Source of the DNA: Phymorhynchus buccinoides
Taxonomy: Eukaryota > Mollusca > Gastropoda > Neogastropoda > Raphitomidae
DNA length: 64,000 nucleotides
Reading direction: 5' to 3'
Assembly (NCBI GenBank): GCA_017654935.2
Contig: CM065690.1
Coordinates: 9,404,906 to 9,468,905 of the forward strand
Part shown: in pieces, positions 45,540 through 64,000 of the stretch
How positions within the stretch are numbered: position 1 is the stretch's first letter
How the letters are laid out: each line of letters begins with the position of its first letter
Notes under the pieces: model-generated
What the model saw: the letters and a program-made list of their open reading frames with translations, nothing else
Database searches by the model: none
What the model was told of the DNA's origin: nothing
Program-made: the position numbers and the translations under genes

Positions 45540-48500
45540 GACACACACACAGTGATAGTCTAATAGCCGACCCCACACGCACAACAGAGGCTGTACAGTG
45601 ACAATAGATTAAGATAGAACCAGGAAGAACAGACAGGCGGCCATTGTTTCACCTCATTGTTTCACCTCCTGAACAAAGCAGACGAGCAGCCGCCGACTCA
45701 TGACCACGGCCAGAAAGGACACCAGGTAGGGGTCAATGAGGTAGAAGTTCTGCAACAAACACAAAGGACACCAGGCAGGGGGTCAATGAGGTAGAAGTTC
45801 TGCAACACAAAGGACACCAGGCAGGGGGTCAATCAGGTAGAAGTTCTGCAACAAACACAAAGGACACCAGGTAGGGGGTCAATGAGGTAGAAGTTCTGCA
45901 ACAAACACAAAGGACACCAGGCAGGGGGTCAATGAGGTAGAAGTTCTGCAACAAACACAAAGGACACCAGGCAGGGGGTCAATGAGGTAGAAGTTCTGCA
46001 ACAAACACAAAGGACACCAGGTAGGGGTCAATGAGGTAGAAGTTCTGCAACAAACACAAAGGACACCAGGCAGGGGGGTCAATGAGGTAGAAGTTCTGCA
46101 ACAAACACAAAGGACACCAGGTAGGGGTCAATGAGGTAGAAGTTCTGCAACAAACACAAAGGACACCAGGCAGGGGGTCAATGAGGTAGAAGTTCTGCAA
46201 CAAACACAAAGGACACCAGGTAGGGGTCAATGAGGTAGAAGTTCTGCAACAAACACAAAGGACACCAGGCAGGGGGTCAATGAGGTAGAAGTTCTGCAAC
46301 AAACACAAAGGACACCAGGTAGGGGTCAATGAGGTACAAGTTCTGCAACAAACACAAAGGACACCAGGTAGGGGTCAATGAGGTAGAAGTTCTGCAACAA
46401 ACACAAAGGACACCAGGCAGGGGGTCAATGAGGTAGAAGTTCTGCAACAAACACAAAGGACACCAGGCAGGGGGTCAATGAGGTAGAAGTTCTGCAACAA
46501 ACACAAAGGACACCAGGTAGGGGTCAATGAGGTAGAAGTTCTGCAACAAACACAAAGGACACCAGGCAGGGGGTCAATGAGGTAGAAGTTCTGCAACAAA
46601 CACAAAGGACACCAGGTAGGGGTCAATGAGGTAGAAGTTCTGCAACAAACACAAAGGACACCAGGTAGGGGTCAATGAGGTAGAAGTTCTGCAACAAACA
46701 CAAAGGACACCAGGTAGGGGTCAATGAGGTAGAAGTTCTGCAACAAACACAAAGGACACCAGGCAGGGGGTCAATGAGGTAGAAGTTCTGCAACAAACAC
46801 AAAGGACACCAGGTAGGGGTCAATGAGGTAGAAGTTCTGCAACAAACACAAAGGACACCAGGCAGGGGGTCAATGAGGTAGAAGTTCTGCAACAAACACA
46901 AAGGACACCAGGCAGGGGGTCAATGAGGTAGAAGTTCTGCAACACAAAGGACACCAGGCAGGGGTCAATCAGGTAGAAGTTCTGCAACAAACACAAAGGA
47001 CACCAGGCAGGGGGTCAATGAGGTAGAAGTTCTGCAACAAACACAAAGGACACCAGGTAGGGGGTCAATGAGGTAGAAGTTCTGCAACAAACACAAAGGA
47101 CACCAGGCAGGGGGTCAATGAGGTAGAAGTTCTGCAACAAACACAGGCAGGACACCAGGTAGGGGTCAATGAGGTACAAGTTCTGCAACAAACACAAAGG
47201 ACACCAGGTAGGGGGTCAATCAGGTAGAAGTTCTGCAACAAACACAAAGGACACCAGGTAGGGGTCAATGAGGTAGAAGTTCTGCAACAAACACAAAGGA
47301 CACCAGGTAGGGGTCAATGAGGTAGAAGTTCTGCAACAAACACAAAGGACACCAGGTAGGGGTCAATGAGGTAGAAGTTCTGCAACAAACACAAAGGACA
47401 CCAGGTAGGGGTCAATGAGGTAGAAGTTCTGCAACAAACACATAGGACACCAGGTAGGGGTCAATGAGGTAGAAGTTCTGCAACAAACACAAAGGACACC
47501 AGGTAGGGGCAATGAGGTAGAAGTTATGCAACAAACACAAAGGACACCAGGTAGGGGTCAATGAGGTAGAAGTTATGCAACAAACACAAACACGGGCCAA
47601 AGTCAGAAAATCCCTCAATCCTGACATGACACGTTTCACTGGTATCTGAATCTACCCATTCCTGAGCAACACGTCTCAGTTCCTGAAGTCATGAAAATGT
47701 TTTGGGGTTTACACATCTATTATTGTTAAAATTTTGGGACTTTCATGGTGTTGTACTGCCTCCAGGATCGTTCCCACCATCTTTATATGTATTAATGTCC
47801 CATATGCGTCTGTTCCAGACTGGAGGACATTAAGCAGAATTTCATTCATGAAAATATTTTGGGTCACAACTTAGAGAAAGTCTTAATAATAGGGAAGGTC
47901 ATAATAGGGAGGGAATCTGTAATTAAGGATTGTGAATCATTCATCATAATGGGCTATATTCATACTAATATGTTTAAAAATCGTCTGGATACATTACCAA
48001 AATTTTTAGAAGTTTTTAGAAGCTATGACGAATAATGATTTATGAGGAAAATTTATGCCGCATCAACCTTGACCAAAAAGATACATTTACCAGAAAAATC
48101 ATAAAAGATGGGACTGTTTGGAAAAGCTTTACGGCTTGTTTTGTCCCTACCTACCTACCTACCTACCTATATATATATCCACATTTACAACAGTAAGTGA
48201 GATAATTTAGTGACAGAAAAGAGGACAGGTTGCTTTTTCCGTCATTAGGTTTTCTAGTGCGGGCGAAAATGCGAATTTTTTCCGCTGCTGTACGGACCAG
48301 GGCGTAGTTGGCGTGTGAGTGGGGCAGCCACCACACGGTCTTGTAGAGGTTGACGTACTGCAGCCCCATGACCACCAGCCCCAGCAGGTACAGGATCACC
48401 TCAAAGTGCACGTTGCCGTCCGCCGGGATGTCCGGCAACACCACGTGCCGGGGCAGCACCACCATGGAGGCCAGGGGGATCAGGTTGGGCTCACGGTCCT

Positions 48501-49574
48501 CACCCGCATGGCTGCAACAAGAGAGTGTGAGGGCTCACTAGTCATCAATCAGTCAATCAATATGTCATCAGTCAAGCTTTTAGTTTTACTGGCCAAAAAA
48601 CAGGATGAAGAAAAAAGTACCTGAGTGCATCGGGGTCTACATGAGATAGTGAATGAAAACAGTAGGATTTCATCAGATTCATTTAGACAGTAAGTATTTC
48701 ATCAGAATCATGCCTCACACTCACAGGCGGCGTCACAGTCGGATAGCAGTACGACTGAAATTGGATGGATTTGGATGTGTGTGATGGCCCCTTTAGGCTT
48801 TAGTAATACTAATAGCACAGCACTCAATAGTACATCAGGAATCGCGAAGTCCAAGGCTGCAGCATAGAAACTCAGAAAACGAGCTCTGTGAAGCTAGTGA
48901 ATTTAGCACACAATTGCAGGCCAAATGTTTTGTCAATTTAGGGCTAATGAAGTAAAGTCTAAAGAAGTCTTCAGGTAGCTGTGCAGCCTGTGCCAGGCCT
49001 TCAGCAATTTGTAATCAATTTATCAAATGGCTTTTGTTGTGGTCCAAATTTCTCATGTGTGTGAACTGTGTCACGACTCAAGTATCACATTCTGTGATGT
49101 GTATTGTGGTTGTATATATAGTACAGTACTTACAGTTTTATATTCAAGATTTGTCAGTAGTACTCATGATTAACTTGGCAAAGCCTGGAATCATCAATTT
49201 GATCAAGTCTGTGTCCGCTGGTATTTCAAACATCAGGTCTTCAAGATTCTATAAATCACTATCAGTTATTTAGGCCTACTGTGTTACTGTGTGTTGTTAG
49301 TACACTACCACAACTGTACAGTATCAATATCAGTCGACAGACAGACAGTAGTAACATCATTTTTGTAACATCAACATGTGATCAGTGATGTACAGCACAC
49401 ACAATAAGTCTTGCAGGTCTAAACATTTAAAACTCAGGTCAATATCACACATTACTAATAAAAAATAATCTGATTTTACCTGCCAGATGACCCACAACTT
49501 TTAGTCGACGATGGATAAGCAGAACCAGGCTGAATTCGCCCAAATATTCGTCGTCCGCCTGGCATTTTGGTCAT
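31952..49574 (-). CDS. TMEM39: TMEM39 family ER membrane protein (complete)
   Basis: This multi-pass ER membrane protein belongs to the family of human TMEM39A/B, known to act in COPII-linked ER export, SAC1 trafficking and autophagy control, and of C. elegans TMEM-39, needed for collagen secretion. Exons in transcript order are 49574-49480, 48511-48298, 45749-45666, 45025-44871, 43907-43517, 36488-36304, 32777-32657 and 32179-31952. They total 1473 nt, 490 residues plus TGA, against about 488 in human TMEM39A as I recall it. Every junction keeps phase. Matching segments include MPGGRR near the start, [56 protein letters not shown] and [13 protein letters not shown]. Several introns begin or end with arrays built from the exon edge. 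Confidence 0.93.
32300..32405 (-). pseudogene. TMEM39: Two partial copies of the TMEM39 exon 8 acceptor end
   Basis: 32307-32336 (catcatgtgcagtgg, tggtggaacag) and 32367-32405 (catcacgtagaagggctggt, ggaacagaaactgaaac) repeat the exon 8 start, text 32151-32185. The second keeps the TTTCAG acceptor. Confidence 0.85.
32657..32777 (-). CDS. TMEM39: TMEM39 exon 7
   Basis: Acceptor tgtttcag, donor gtgagt, 121 nt. It encodes [20 protein letters not shown] and [12 protein letters not shown] and RFY are family landmarks. A copy of the acceptor region (about 18 nt identical) is found near 33541-33559. Confidence 0.9.
32778..33090. other. TMEM39 intron 6, no gene seen
   Basis: Purine-rich unique sequence upstream (in transcript sense) of exon 7. 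Confidence 0.5.
33095..33530 (+). repeat. ~31 bp minisatellite, about 14 units
   Basis: Unit gactggcctgtgaggagcat plus tgatggttggg, with length variants. The copied exon 7 acceptor lies just beyond its right end. Confidence 0.92.
33541..33559 (-). pseudogene. TMEM39: Copy of TMEM39 exon 7 acceptor region
   Basis: tgcagctctgaccacctg is identical to the exon 7 start/acceptor region at 32763-32780. It is short but exact. Confidence 0.65.
33695..34475. mobile_element. piggyBac-type non-autonomous element, ~781 bp
   Basis: TTAA at 33691-33694 and 34476-34479. Ends CCTTTAGCACCCTGCA and TGCAGTGTGCTAAAGG. No transposase ORF is visible. Confidence 0.82.
34480..34921. other. TMEM39 intron 6, no gene seen
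   Basis: Unique sequence between a piggyBac-type element and the 69 bp array. Confidence 0.5.
34922..36045 (-). repeat. TMEM39: 69 bp array of the TMEM39 exon 6 donor region, about 16 units
   Basis: Each unit holds, in transcript sense, ccacgtccacgtccctta, cagcgc|gtgagtcctcgcc and about 40 nt of intron. So about 25 nt of the exon 6 end and its donor gtgagt are repeated. Variants (ggg/gtg, cgcg/cacg, gc/gt) partly alternate along the array. Being 23 codons long, it gives open frames on both strands. Confidence 0.95.
36046..36283. mobile_element. piggyBac-type MITE inserted in the 69 bp array
   Basis: TTAA at 36042-36045 and 36284-36287. Ends CCCTTTCACCGCCA and GGCGGTGAAAGGG. 238 bp, same as 9726-9963. 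The TTAA is the one in the array text gagcgggttaacgggg, so it landed in an existing unit. Confidence 0.93.
36304..36488 (-). CDS. TMEM39: TMEM39 exon 6: TM7 region
   Basis: Acceptor ctgctcag, donor gtgagt, 185 nt. It encodes [19 protein letters not shown], a hydrophobic stretch, then [19 protein letters not shown] and HVHVPYSA. The last 25 or so nt plus the donor are the seed of the 69 bp array at 34922-36045, which lies downstream in the intron with a piggyBac-type MITE between. Confidence 0.92.
36593..36632 (-). pseudogene. TMEM39: Decayed copy of TMEM39 exon 6 acceptor end
   Basis: gtgtcgtagtacagcgtgtt matches gtgtcgtagtacaccgtgtt of exon 6, with tgccgactcagcca beside it like tgctgacccaccca. 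It lies about 145 bp upstream in transcript sense. Confidence 0.85.
36762..37215 (+). repeat. 30 bp minisatellite with telomere-like core, about 15 units
   Basis: Unit ggttctcattggctgtggtt plus agggttaggg or agggtcaggg. Every unit carries two TTAGGG-like hexamers. Confidence 0.95.
37480..37575 (-). mobile_element. tRNA-like SINE fragment
   Basis: On the - strand: gtggtacgacgttgacctac, then gtgtctgaggttcaaatcca, with a B-box-like GGTTCAAATCC. No flanking repeats were identified. Confidence 0.45.
37672..37795 (+). mobile_element. Dispersed retroposon family, second copy
   Basis: Homologous to 28514-28622 and ending in aagaagaagaaaaaag. Confidence 0.7.
37800..38795. other. TMEM39 intron 5, no gene seen
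   Basis: AT-rich unique sequence with no coding signal. Confidence 0.55.
38802..39041 (+). repeat. 120 bp tandem duplication joined within a MITE end
   Basis: 38802-38921 and 38922-39041 both start agctgacacatcagaaacca. The first copy ends in the left 27 or so bp of the MITE at 39029, joined at the shared pentamer agctg. Confidence 0.88.
39029..39190. mobile_element. piggyBac-type MITE, ~162 bp
   Basis: TTAA at 39025-39028 and 39191-39194. Ends CCCCTTCAGTGCCG and CGGCACTGAAGAGG. Confidence 0.85.
39195..41640. other. TMEM39 intron 5, no gene seen
   Basis: A-rich sequence. 40390-40700 contains 'gataaaggcgcattcgccga' type text that looks like a retroelement end, but I cannot place it. Confidence 0.5.
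41641..41742 (+). repeat. (GT)n(CT)n(GT)n compound microsatellite
   Basis: Three adjoining dinucleotide tracts in TMEM39 intron 5. Confidence 0.95.
42315..42945 (+). repeat. 53 bp minisatellite, about 11-12 units
   Basis: Unit caaagaactttgtgtgaatg, tagggagggtctccgttaca, cattatcatgcta. The units are almost identical, pointing to recent growth or homogenisation. Confidence 0.95.
42946..43516. other. TMEM39 intron 5 near exon 5, no gene seen
   Basis: Unique sequence between the minisatellite and the exon 5 donor. Confidence 0.5.
43517..43907 (-). CDS. TMEM39: TMEM39 exon 5: TM5, loop, TM6
   Basis: Acceptor ttttctag, donor gtaagg, 391 nt. It encodes [20 protein letters not shown], a variable Ser/Asn-rich loop, the conserved block [19 protein letters not shown], and [14 protein letters not shown]. 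Confidence 0.92.
44505..44650 (-). mobile_element. 5'-truncated SINE copy
   Basis: Matches the tail half of 173-817 (gctgtcccatcttctgggcc, cacgccgctcattcc, gcagtccaaggggagcgaat), with a poly-T edge at left. Confidence 0.8.
44871..45025 (-). CDS. TMEM39: TMEM39 exon 4: TM3 and TM4
   Basis: Acceptor ttttgcag, donor gtaagt, 155 nt. It encodes [20 protein letters not shown], a hydrophobic segment ([18 protein letters not shown]) and [12 protein letters not shown]. Two hydrophobic helices fit the family topology. Confidence 0.88.
45185..45345 (-). mobile_element. MITE, 'tatttttcggactata' family, copy 2
   Basis: Right end gccttatagtccgaaaaata then cggta. Internal text matches 55268-55407 and 26418-26590. 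Confidence 0.75.
45485..45555 (+). repeat. (CA)n microsatellite
   Basis: CA tract with interspersed gtgac, about 110 bp from exon 3 of TMEM39. Confidence 0.9.
45666..45749 (-). CDS. TMEM39: TMEM39 exon 3: TM2
   Basis: Twenty-eight codons, [20 protein letters not shown] then LLVCFVQE, phase 0 on both sides, donor gtgaaa. The spacing from RR to the CYP motif in exon 4 is 62 residues, the same as my recollection of human TMEM39A, which supports this donor. The acceptor TTTGTTGCAG is followed upstream by about 37 tandem copies of itself plus the first 11-12 codons. Confidence 0.9.
45750..47600 (-). repeat. TMEM39: 49-50 bp array of the TMEM39 exon 3 acceptor, about 37 units
   Basis: Each unit, in transcript sense, holds TTTGTGTTTGTTGCAG followed by the first ~33 nt of exon 3 ([11 protein letters not shown]). 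Two unit types, with gtaggggtc (49) or gcagggggtc (50) on the + strand, are interspersed, often alternating. Units near 47430-47590 are diverged. The array abuts the real exon with no gap. Confidence 0.96.
47601..48297. other. TMEM39 intron 2, no gene seen
   Basis: AT-rich unique sequence. A short (CCTA)n lies near 48149. Confidence 0.5.
48298..48511 (-). CDS. TMEM39: TMEM39 exon 2: TM1
   Basis: Acceptor ttgttgcag, donor gtccgt, 214 nt. It encodes [32 protein letters not shown]1 and [20 protein letters not shown]. The donor is weak (GTCCGT), but the join to NFYLID in exon 3 matches the family. Confidence 0.9.
48512..49479. other. TMEM39 intron 1, no gene seen
   Basis: AT-rich unique sequence without coding signal. 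Confidence 0.55.
49480..49574 (-). CDS. TMEM39: TMEM39 exon 1 (start codon)
   Basis: The start is at 49574-49572, giving [21 protein letters not shown] second ATG three codons later gives MPGGRR directly, which is the human start, so initiation could be at 49565. Donor gtaaaa lies at 49479-49474. The 5' UTR and promoter would lie just above 49574; I see no TATA box there. Confidence 0.8.
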
Positions 49575-49729
49575 AGAAACTGAGGATGTCCACTTTCTGA
49601 CTGACAAAATGTACTCTTTCGTCCAAGCGCATAAAGGGGAACCACTCTGGTTGCGCTTCTATCGTTTTCGTCTGCTCGTTGCAACAATTTCAAATCACAC
49701 TCAACGCACGGATTTGCACGATTGCATGC

Positions 49730-50155
<426 letters not shown>

Positions 50156-50759
50156 CTGCCCAAAGCGTTACATAGGTAGTAACGTTACATAGGATGCTTC
50201 ACGGACACTACATTACTTTGTTTGTTGATGATTGAATTTAAGAAAAGCCCAAACCATAAAAGAACAAACTTACTGAAATCAGCTCAAGTTATTCGTGTAG
50301 TTTACTACTTATAAGCTCAGACAATATTTAATGGCAAATTGGACACATCATTATTGGAAATCAAACCAGGCCATGCTACTGTCAAATATTGTGATAACAA
50401 ACCAGTTATAATCGATAATACTTGTTCAAAAACAAATAAGTCATTGTTACTATCATCCACCTAATGAAACAAAACATACCAAATTCTTCCAATTATGTGA
50501 AACTTCAAAATATGAGCCTCGACTTACAGATACAAAGGAGGCAATTACTATTCTGGAGGACTGGGCATAGTGTTAAACATAAAGAAGTCTTGCCCAAAAT
50601 ATCCCCACTCTCCTGGACAAAGATATTTTAGACAGCTGGTGCTGGGGAAGGTCCCCCAAGGCCAAATAGTCATTTTTGCTGCAGTACTAGTAAGCATACG
50701 GACATTATGGAGCCAGTGCAAATGCCCCCGAGTTTGGGATTCAATGTCATTCACAAAAG

Positions 50760-51290
50760 ATTAACAATTTACCATGATGTTTCATCTCAAGATTCAAAAT
50801 GTGACATAGAACATGGATCAAAGGTAAACCTGCCTTTGAGAACAACAGATAAACCAGTGAAATCCTTAAAATACAGGAGGCTGCGAGGAGACCTGATAAA
50901 TGTTTACAAAATTTTTAACAATACTGACTTTACTAACAAAAGATTGTTTCAGCTCTCGAACTATTCGAAAACTAGAAGCTGTGAATTAAAAATACTAATA
51001 CAATACAGCAGAACTAACATTAGAAAACATTTTTTTGCTAACAGAGTTGCCAAGTATTGGAATAACCTCTCTGCACAAATCAAGCTTGCACCAAACCTTA
51101 ACCAGTTTAAAAACCTCCTGGACAAAGACCCTAAATTGACAGAATTGAGATACCAACATGACTGATTGTGTCATCAAAAACCGTCACAGCTGTGCTCAAT
51201 ACTAAAAATAATATATTGAAAGGGCACTTCAGAGGCCGCGAGGCCTAGTTGCCCTCATTACCTGACCTGACCTGACCTGACCTGAAACCG
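50760..51290 (+). mobile_element. 5'-truncated non-LTR retrotransposon, CR1/L2-like 3' end
   Basis: An open frame ending TGA at 51165 encodes the C-terminal reverse-transcriptase flank typical of non-LTR elements: LKYRRLRGDLINVYKIF, RTNIRKHFFANRVAKYWNNL, LNQFKNLLDKDP. The element finishes with four to five tgacc units (51264-51286), as CR1/L2-type elements do. The catalytic domain is missing, so it is dead. Confidence 0.82.
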
Positions 51291-51539
51291 GGCTGAACCA
51301 TGCGAGCGCTTTCAATTTCAATCACATGAATTCACATTAGCAAGTTAACTGAAGTTTGAATTCTGTGTGTGTCGTCTGTACTTTTTCCTCGTCAAGGGAC
51401 GGTGTGGAAGTGGTGGGATGATGTAGAACGTAAGTGGAGCGGCGACAGAAACAGAATTGGGGTGCAGTTGATTTTGTGTCTCTCGCATCCACACAAAACC
51501 TTTTTTGTCATAAGTCAAAGAACACACAGTATTTAGAGT

Positions 51540-51810
51540 GAGAATGGGCAACTTTATTTAAGTGGCAAATAAAATGTTATTTTATGAGACAACATTGTTT
51601 TCTATTGCATAGCAACAAATAATTAGCATACAACTAATTAATAAATCACATTCACAAGAAAATGATTTTACTTGAGAATGGGCAACTTTATTTAAGTGGC
51701 AAATCAAATGTTATTTTGTGAGACATAACATTGTTTTCTATTGGATAGCAACAAATAATTAGCATACAACTAATTAATAAATCACATTCACAAGAAAATG
51801 ATTTTACTTG
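51540..51810 (+). repeat. ~135 bp tandem duplication
   Basis: gagaatgggcaactttattt starts at about 51540 and 51675, and both copies end gaaaatgattttacttg. Confidence 0.93.
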
Positions 51811-52069
51811 TAATGACGTAAGATTGAAGTTGCGTAACAATCATCAGATTATAACATTAACATAGTGTTTAATGCATAAAAATAGACGTAATTGTAACAA
51901 CTTAATACATAGGAATTTACACCATTGGTAGTACTCTACATTTTACATAATGCAAAAACAAGAAATTTTGAAATGTTCTTATACTTGGAAGCATTTTACT
52001 TTAAGAGTGTGGGGCTGACCGCCACAGCTGGCAGAAGAATACTTCTGACAGCAGCCCCCTACTTCCGTG

Positions 52070-52980
52070 TGCTTTTGTCTGCTTCCACCTGCATCCCTCT
52101 GCTTACGGGTCCTTCCATCTGCCTCCACATGCTTCCACCTGCTTCTGTATGGCTCCATGTGCTTCCGTCTGCTTCCCCCGCTTCTGTGTTCTTCCTCCTG
52201 CTTCCACCAGCTTTTGTGTGCTTCCACATGCTTCCATCTTATTCCACATGCTTCTGTCTGCTTCCACTTCCTTCTATGTGCTTCAGTCTTCTTCCGTCTG
52301 CTTCTGCGTGCTTCCATCTGCTTCCGCATGTGTCCGTCTGCTTCCACTTGCATCTGCGTTCTTCCGCTTGCTTCTGCACTGTGCATATGTCTGCTTCCAC
52401 CTGCTTCTGTGTGCTTCCATACGCTTCTGCATGCTTCCCTCTGTTTCTGTCTGCTTCCACCTACTTTCTTGTGCTTCCATCTGCTTCTACTTGCTTCCGT
52501 CCACTTCCATGTGCTTAAATCTGCTTCCATGTGCTTCTGTCTGCTTCCATGTGCTTCTGTCTGCTTCCATGCGCTTCTGTCTTCTTCCGGGTGCTTCCAC
52601 TTGCTTCCCCCTGCATCCATGTGATTCTGTCTGCTTCCCCCTCCTTCAGTCTGCTTCAAGTGACCTGCTTCTGTGCGTTTCCGTCTGCATCTGTGTACTT
52701 CCACATGTTTCTGTCTGCTTCCACCTGCCTTCTTCCTCCTGCGTCTGTCCGCTTCTGCGTGCTTCCATTTCCTACCACCTGCTTCCCTCTGCTTATGGTG
52801 ATTACGGGTTCTTCCACTTACTTCCATCTACTTTCGCATGCTTCTGTCTGCCTCCACCTGCTTCCGTCTGCATCCATGTGTTTCTGCCTGCTTCCGTGTG
52901 CTTCCACCTGCATCCATGTGTTTCTGCCGCTTCCGTCTGCTTTCACCTGCTTCCATGTGCTTCTGCCTGCTCCCGCACAC
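52070..52980 (+). repeat. 12 bp minisatellite (tgcttccayctg)n
   Basis: About 75 degenerate units. The long open frames here on both strands are repeat artefacts. Confidence 0.93.
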
Positions 52981-53189
52981 ACAACACGAGCATGCGCACG
53001 CACGGACACACACACGCGCACGTACGCATGCATTTACGCACGCACACCTCCCCTTTCCTGCATATGCAATAATATGTCTGTTTTTGCATGCAGGTGCGTG
53101 AATCCCCGCACATATGTACATTCATGTGTTTGTGCGAGTGTTTGTTGGTAAGTTGGTGCTTGTGCTAAGCAATATTTCAACTTTCCACA

Positions 53190-53590
53190 AGTTATGCAAA
53201 ACTAGCGCAACGCCGAGTCCCAGTAACGCCTAGTAACGGTAACGCCTAGTATATATACCGGTAACGCTGAGTTTTGAAGCGATTCGGTTAAGAAAAGGCG
53301 GAGTCGTATAGCGCGCTGCGTTTAGAACCGATTCGCTTCCGGGTTGGTACACGGATAGTCACCGTCCCCGGTGATCTTCCTGCCAAATTGGAAGGCAATC
53401 GGTCCAGAAAGACCGGAGATACGGGCGCCAAGAGGCCGGCGGATGCGCGTTTCGCGCATTTGCCGAACCGCGCAAATGACACGGCCGCCTCGGTTGCCAT
53501 TGCCTACGGCCCGTTAGGGCTCACAGCAAATTTGAAGCGATTCGGTCGAAAAACGGCGGAGTTACAAGGCCCGTTTCGTGTTTCAGACAA
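53190..53590. other. GC- and CpG-rich island with degenerate internal repeat
   Basis: Three related motifs at about 53274, 53389 and 53532 (gaagcgattcggt, aaaa.ggcggagt type) lie in a CpG-rich block that contrasts with AT-rich surroundings. No intron, domain or RNA fold was recognised. Confidence 0.5.
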
Positions 53591-53799
53591 ACACACACAC
53601 AGTTGGCTTATTACTATATGATGATGGCTTACTGATTTGCTGTTCATATATATGGGATGTTTGTACTCCCAGTTAGAGAAGAACGGGACTGCACTGCAAT
53701 TAGAACGAAGGCCTGAGTGGTTCTCCATCTGTGCGGTTAACAAAATTGCCACTTGCCTGAAAATAAACTACTAGATCTAGACCATTCATCATAAACTGG

Positions 53800-53806
53800 A
53801 AGAATG

Positions 53807-53850
<44 letters not shown>

Positions 53851-54417
53851 CTTTTGTGGGGACTTGTTTTGTTTTTGTTTTTATTAAAATGGATGACTGA
53901 GACAAGTTTCTTTTCATATAACTAGGCAGATCAGACCTTGATGGGTTTTTTCTCCGAAGTATTGGTTCCTAATTTGCTTATATGATTCAACTCTCTCCTT
54001 CTCTATCTCTCTCCCTTTCTCCCCCCCCCCCCCCTCTCTCTTTCTATTCTCTCTCATGCTCACATCAAGAGAAGCACATATTTACTTAGAATCAAGTTTT
54101 TATTTGACCAAAAAAGAGCTGCATTCAACAGATCACATTCACACTTCACCAGTCACATTTACCTCTAAACGTACAATTAATGAATGCACACACACACACA
54201 CATGCGCCTCTGGCTGTGACGCCCTCTCCAGGTGGGAGCAACCTGAATTTCACAGAGACACCTCTCAGGGCTCTGTGACTATAAAGTACCTAATACCTAA
54301 TAATGCATACACACACGCACACACACACACAAACAAACACACACACTAACATGCACACTGGTGTACATTCATTTTATCTTCCTCTCACTCTTTCATGAAC
54401 AACTTCAACCCTCATAC

Positions 54418-54450
<33 letters not shown>

Positions 54451-54460
54451 GGCCTTGTTA
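53800..54460 (+). repeat. Dispersed simple repeats
   Basis: (GT)n at 53809-53848, poly-C at 54020-54034 and (CA)n at 54187-54202, 54311-54347 and 54420-54448. No gene was seen. Confidence 0.85.
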
Positions 54461-54602
54461 ACAAACCTTGAGCTATTACTCTGTTTTTTAACAATATATA
54501 AGGTATGGTCACTTAGCTCTCTGTAAATTTGGAAATTTTTTCTTTCTCTCAAAATCTTTTTGACGATGCTATAGAAATCTGAGTCAATATAGTCATTTCT
54601 TT

Positions 54603-54608
54603 TTTATT
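54603..54608 (-). promoter_or_regulatory. RBM28: Candidate RBM28 polyadenylation signal
   Basis: AATAAA on the - strand, about 80 nt after the RBM28 stop codon and the first such hexamer seen. This is a position-based inference. Confidence 0.5.
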
Positions 54609-54689
54609 CAGGGCATCTCGCATAATCAAGCTTTAACTATGAAAAGGGTCCATCTTCAGATCTGTGGCATGCTGACTGTCTACTAGGTC

Positions 54690-63850
<9,161 letters not shown>

Positions 63851-64000
63851 CTGTGAAGAGACAGAGAGGAGAGATATACAGGGAAATGTTAGTAGATTCA
63901 AGGTCATAACAGTATATCTTGTAGTTCAGTGTGTGGGGGAGAGGGGTGCATCGGTGTGGATATGTGCTCTTTGATATTCAAACAACTGAATGACAATTGG

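Noticed and set aside
50707..51165. Functional gene
   Set aside because: It is the 3' fragment of a non-LTR retrotransposon, lacking the catalytic reverse-transcriptase core and ending in a (tgacc)n tail.
51925..53151. Long open frames (up to 307 codons) rich in Cys, Ser and Phe or, on the other strand, Lys and Arg
   Set aside because: Produced by the 12 bp (tgcttccayctg)n repeat.

Overview
This is animal nuclear DNA. Genes are split into short exons with GT..AG introns of up to about 7 kb, and the introns and spacers are full of microsatellites, minisatellites, MITEs and SINE or LINE fragments. No bacterial, viral or organellar gene was seen. Protein similarity recalled from memory, with no search run, points to an invertebrate. 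The repeat style suggests a mollusc, perhaps a marine gastropod, but that is a guess.

Three genes can be assembled. (1) On the + strand, 936-23087, lies the 3' part of an adhesion GPCR. It has GAIN-domain exons, a GPS cleavage site, all seven transmembrane segments and a long Ser/Thr/Pro/Ala-rich tail. Thirteen exons keep frame and give 850 codons including the stop; the N-terminus is upstream of the window. The 7TM region is most like the ADGRG group (GPR126/GPR64/GPR56). (2) On the - strand, 49574-31952, lies a complete TMEM39 gene. Its eight exons give 490 codons plus stop, starting near the family MPGGRR motif. (3) On the - strand, 63850-54690, lies the 3' part of RBM28: the last RRM and the basic C-terminal tail. 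The two exons for that RRM are present twice in a tandem duplication of about 3.46 kb.

The GPCR and TMEM39 genes are convergent, with about 8.9 kb between stop codons. RBM28 lies upstream of TMEM39 in the same direction. The three genes have no evident shared pathway: cell-surface signalling, ER membrane trafficking and autophagy, and nucleolar RNA binding.

The most striking feature is that exon edges have been copied in tandem into the adjoining intron again and again, splice site included. Cases are: the acceptor of TMEM39 exon 3 (about 37 copies of a 49-50 bp unit); the donor of TMEM39 exon 6 (about 16 copies of a 69 bp unit); the acceptor of the GPCR TM7 exon (three extra 78 bp in-frame copies); decayed copies beside the GPCR TM1, TM3, TM5 and TM6-7 exons and beside TMEM39 exons 6, 7 and 8; duplicated stop-codon segments in both the GPCR and TMEM39; and a whole RRM exon pair in RBM28. 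Mobile elements mark the relative order of events. They include TTAA-flanked piggyBac-type elements, a full-length tRNA-derived SINE with a 13 bp target-site duplication, a CR1/L2-like LINE tail, and a MITE whose end forms part of an RBM28 splice donor.
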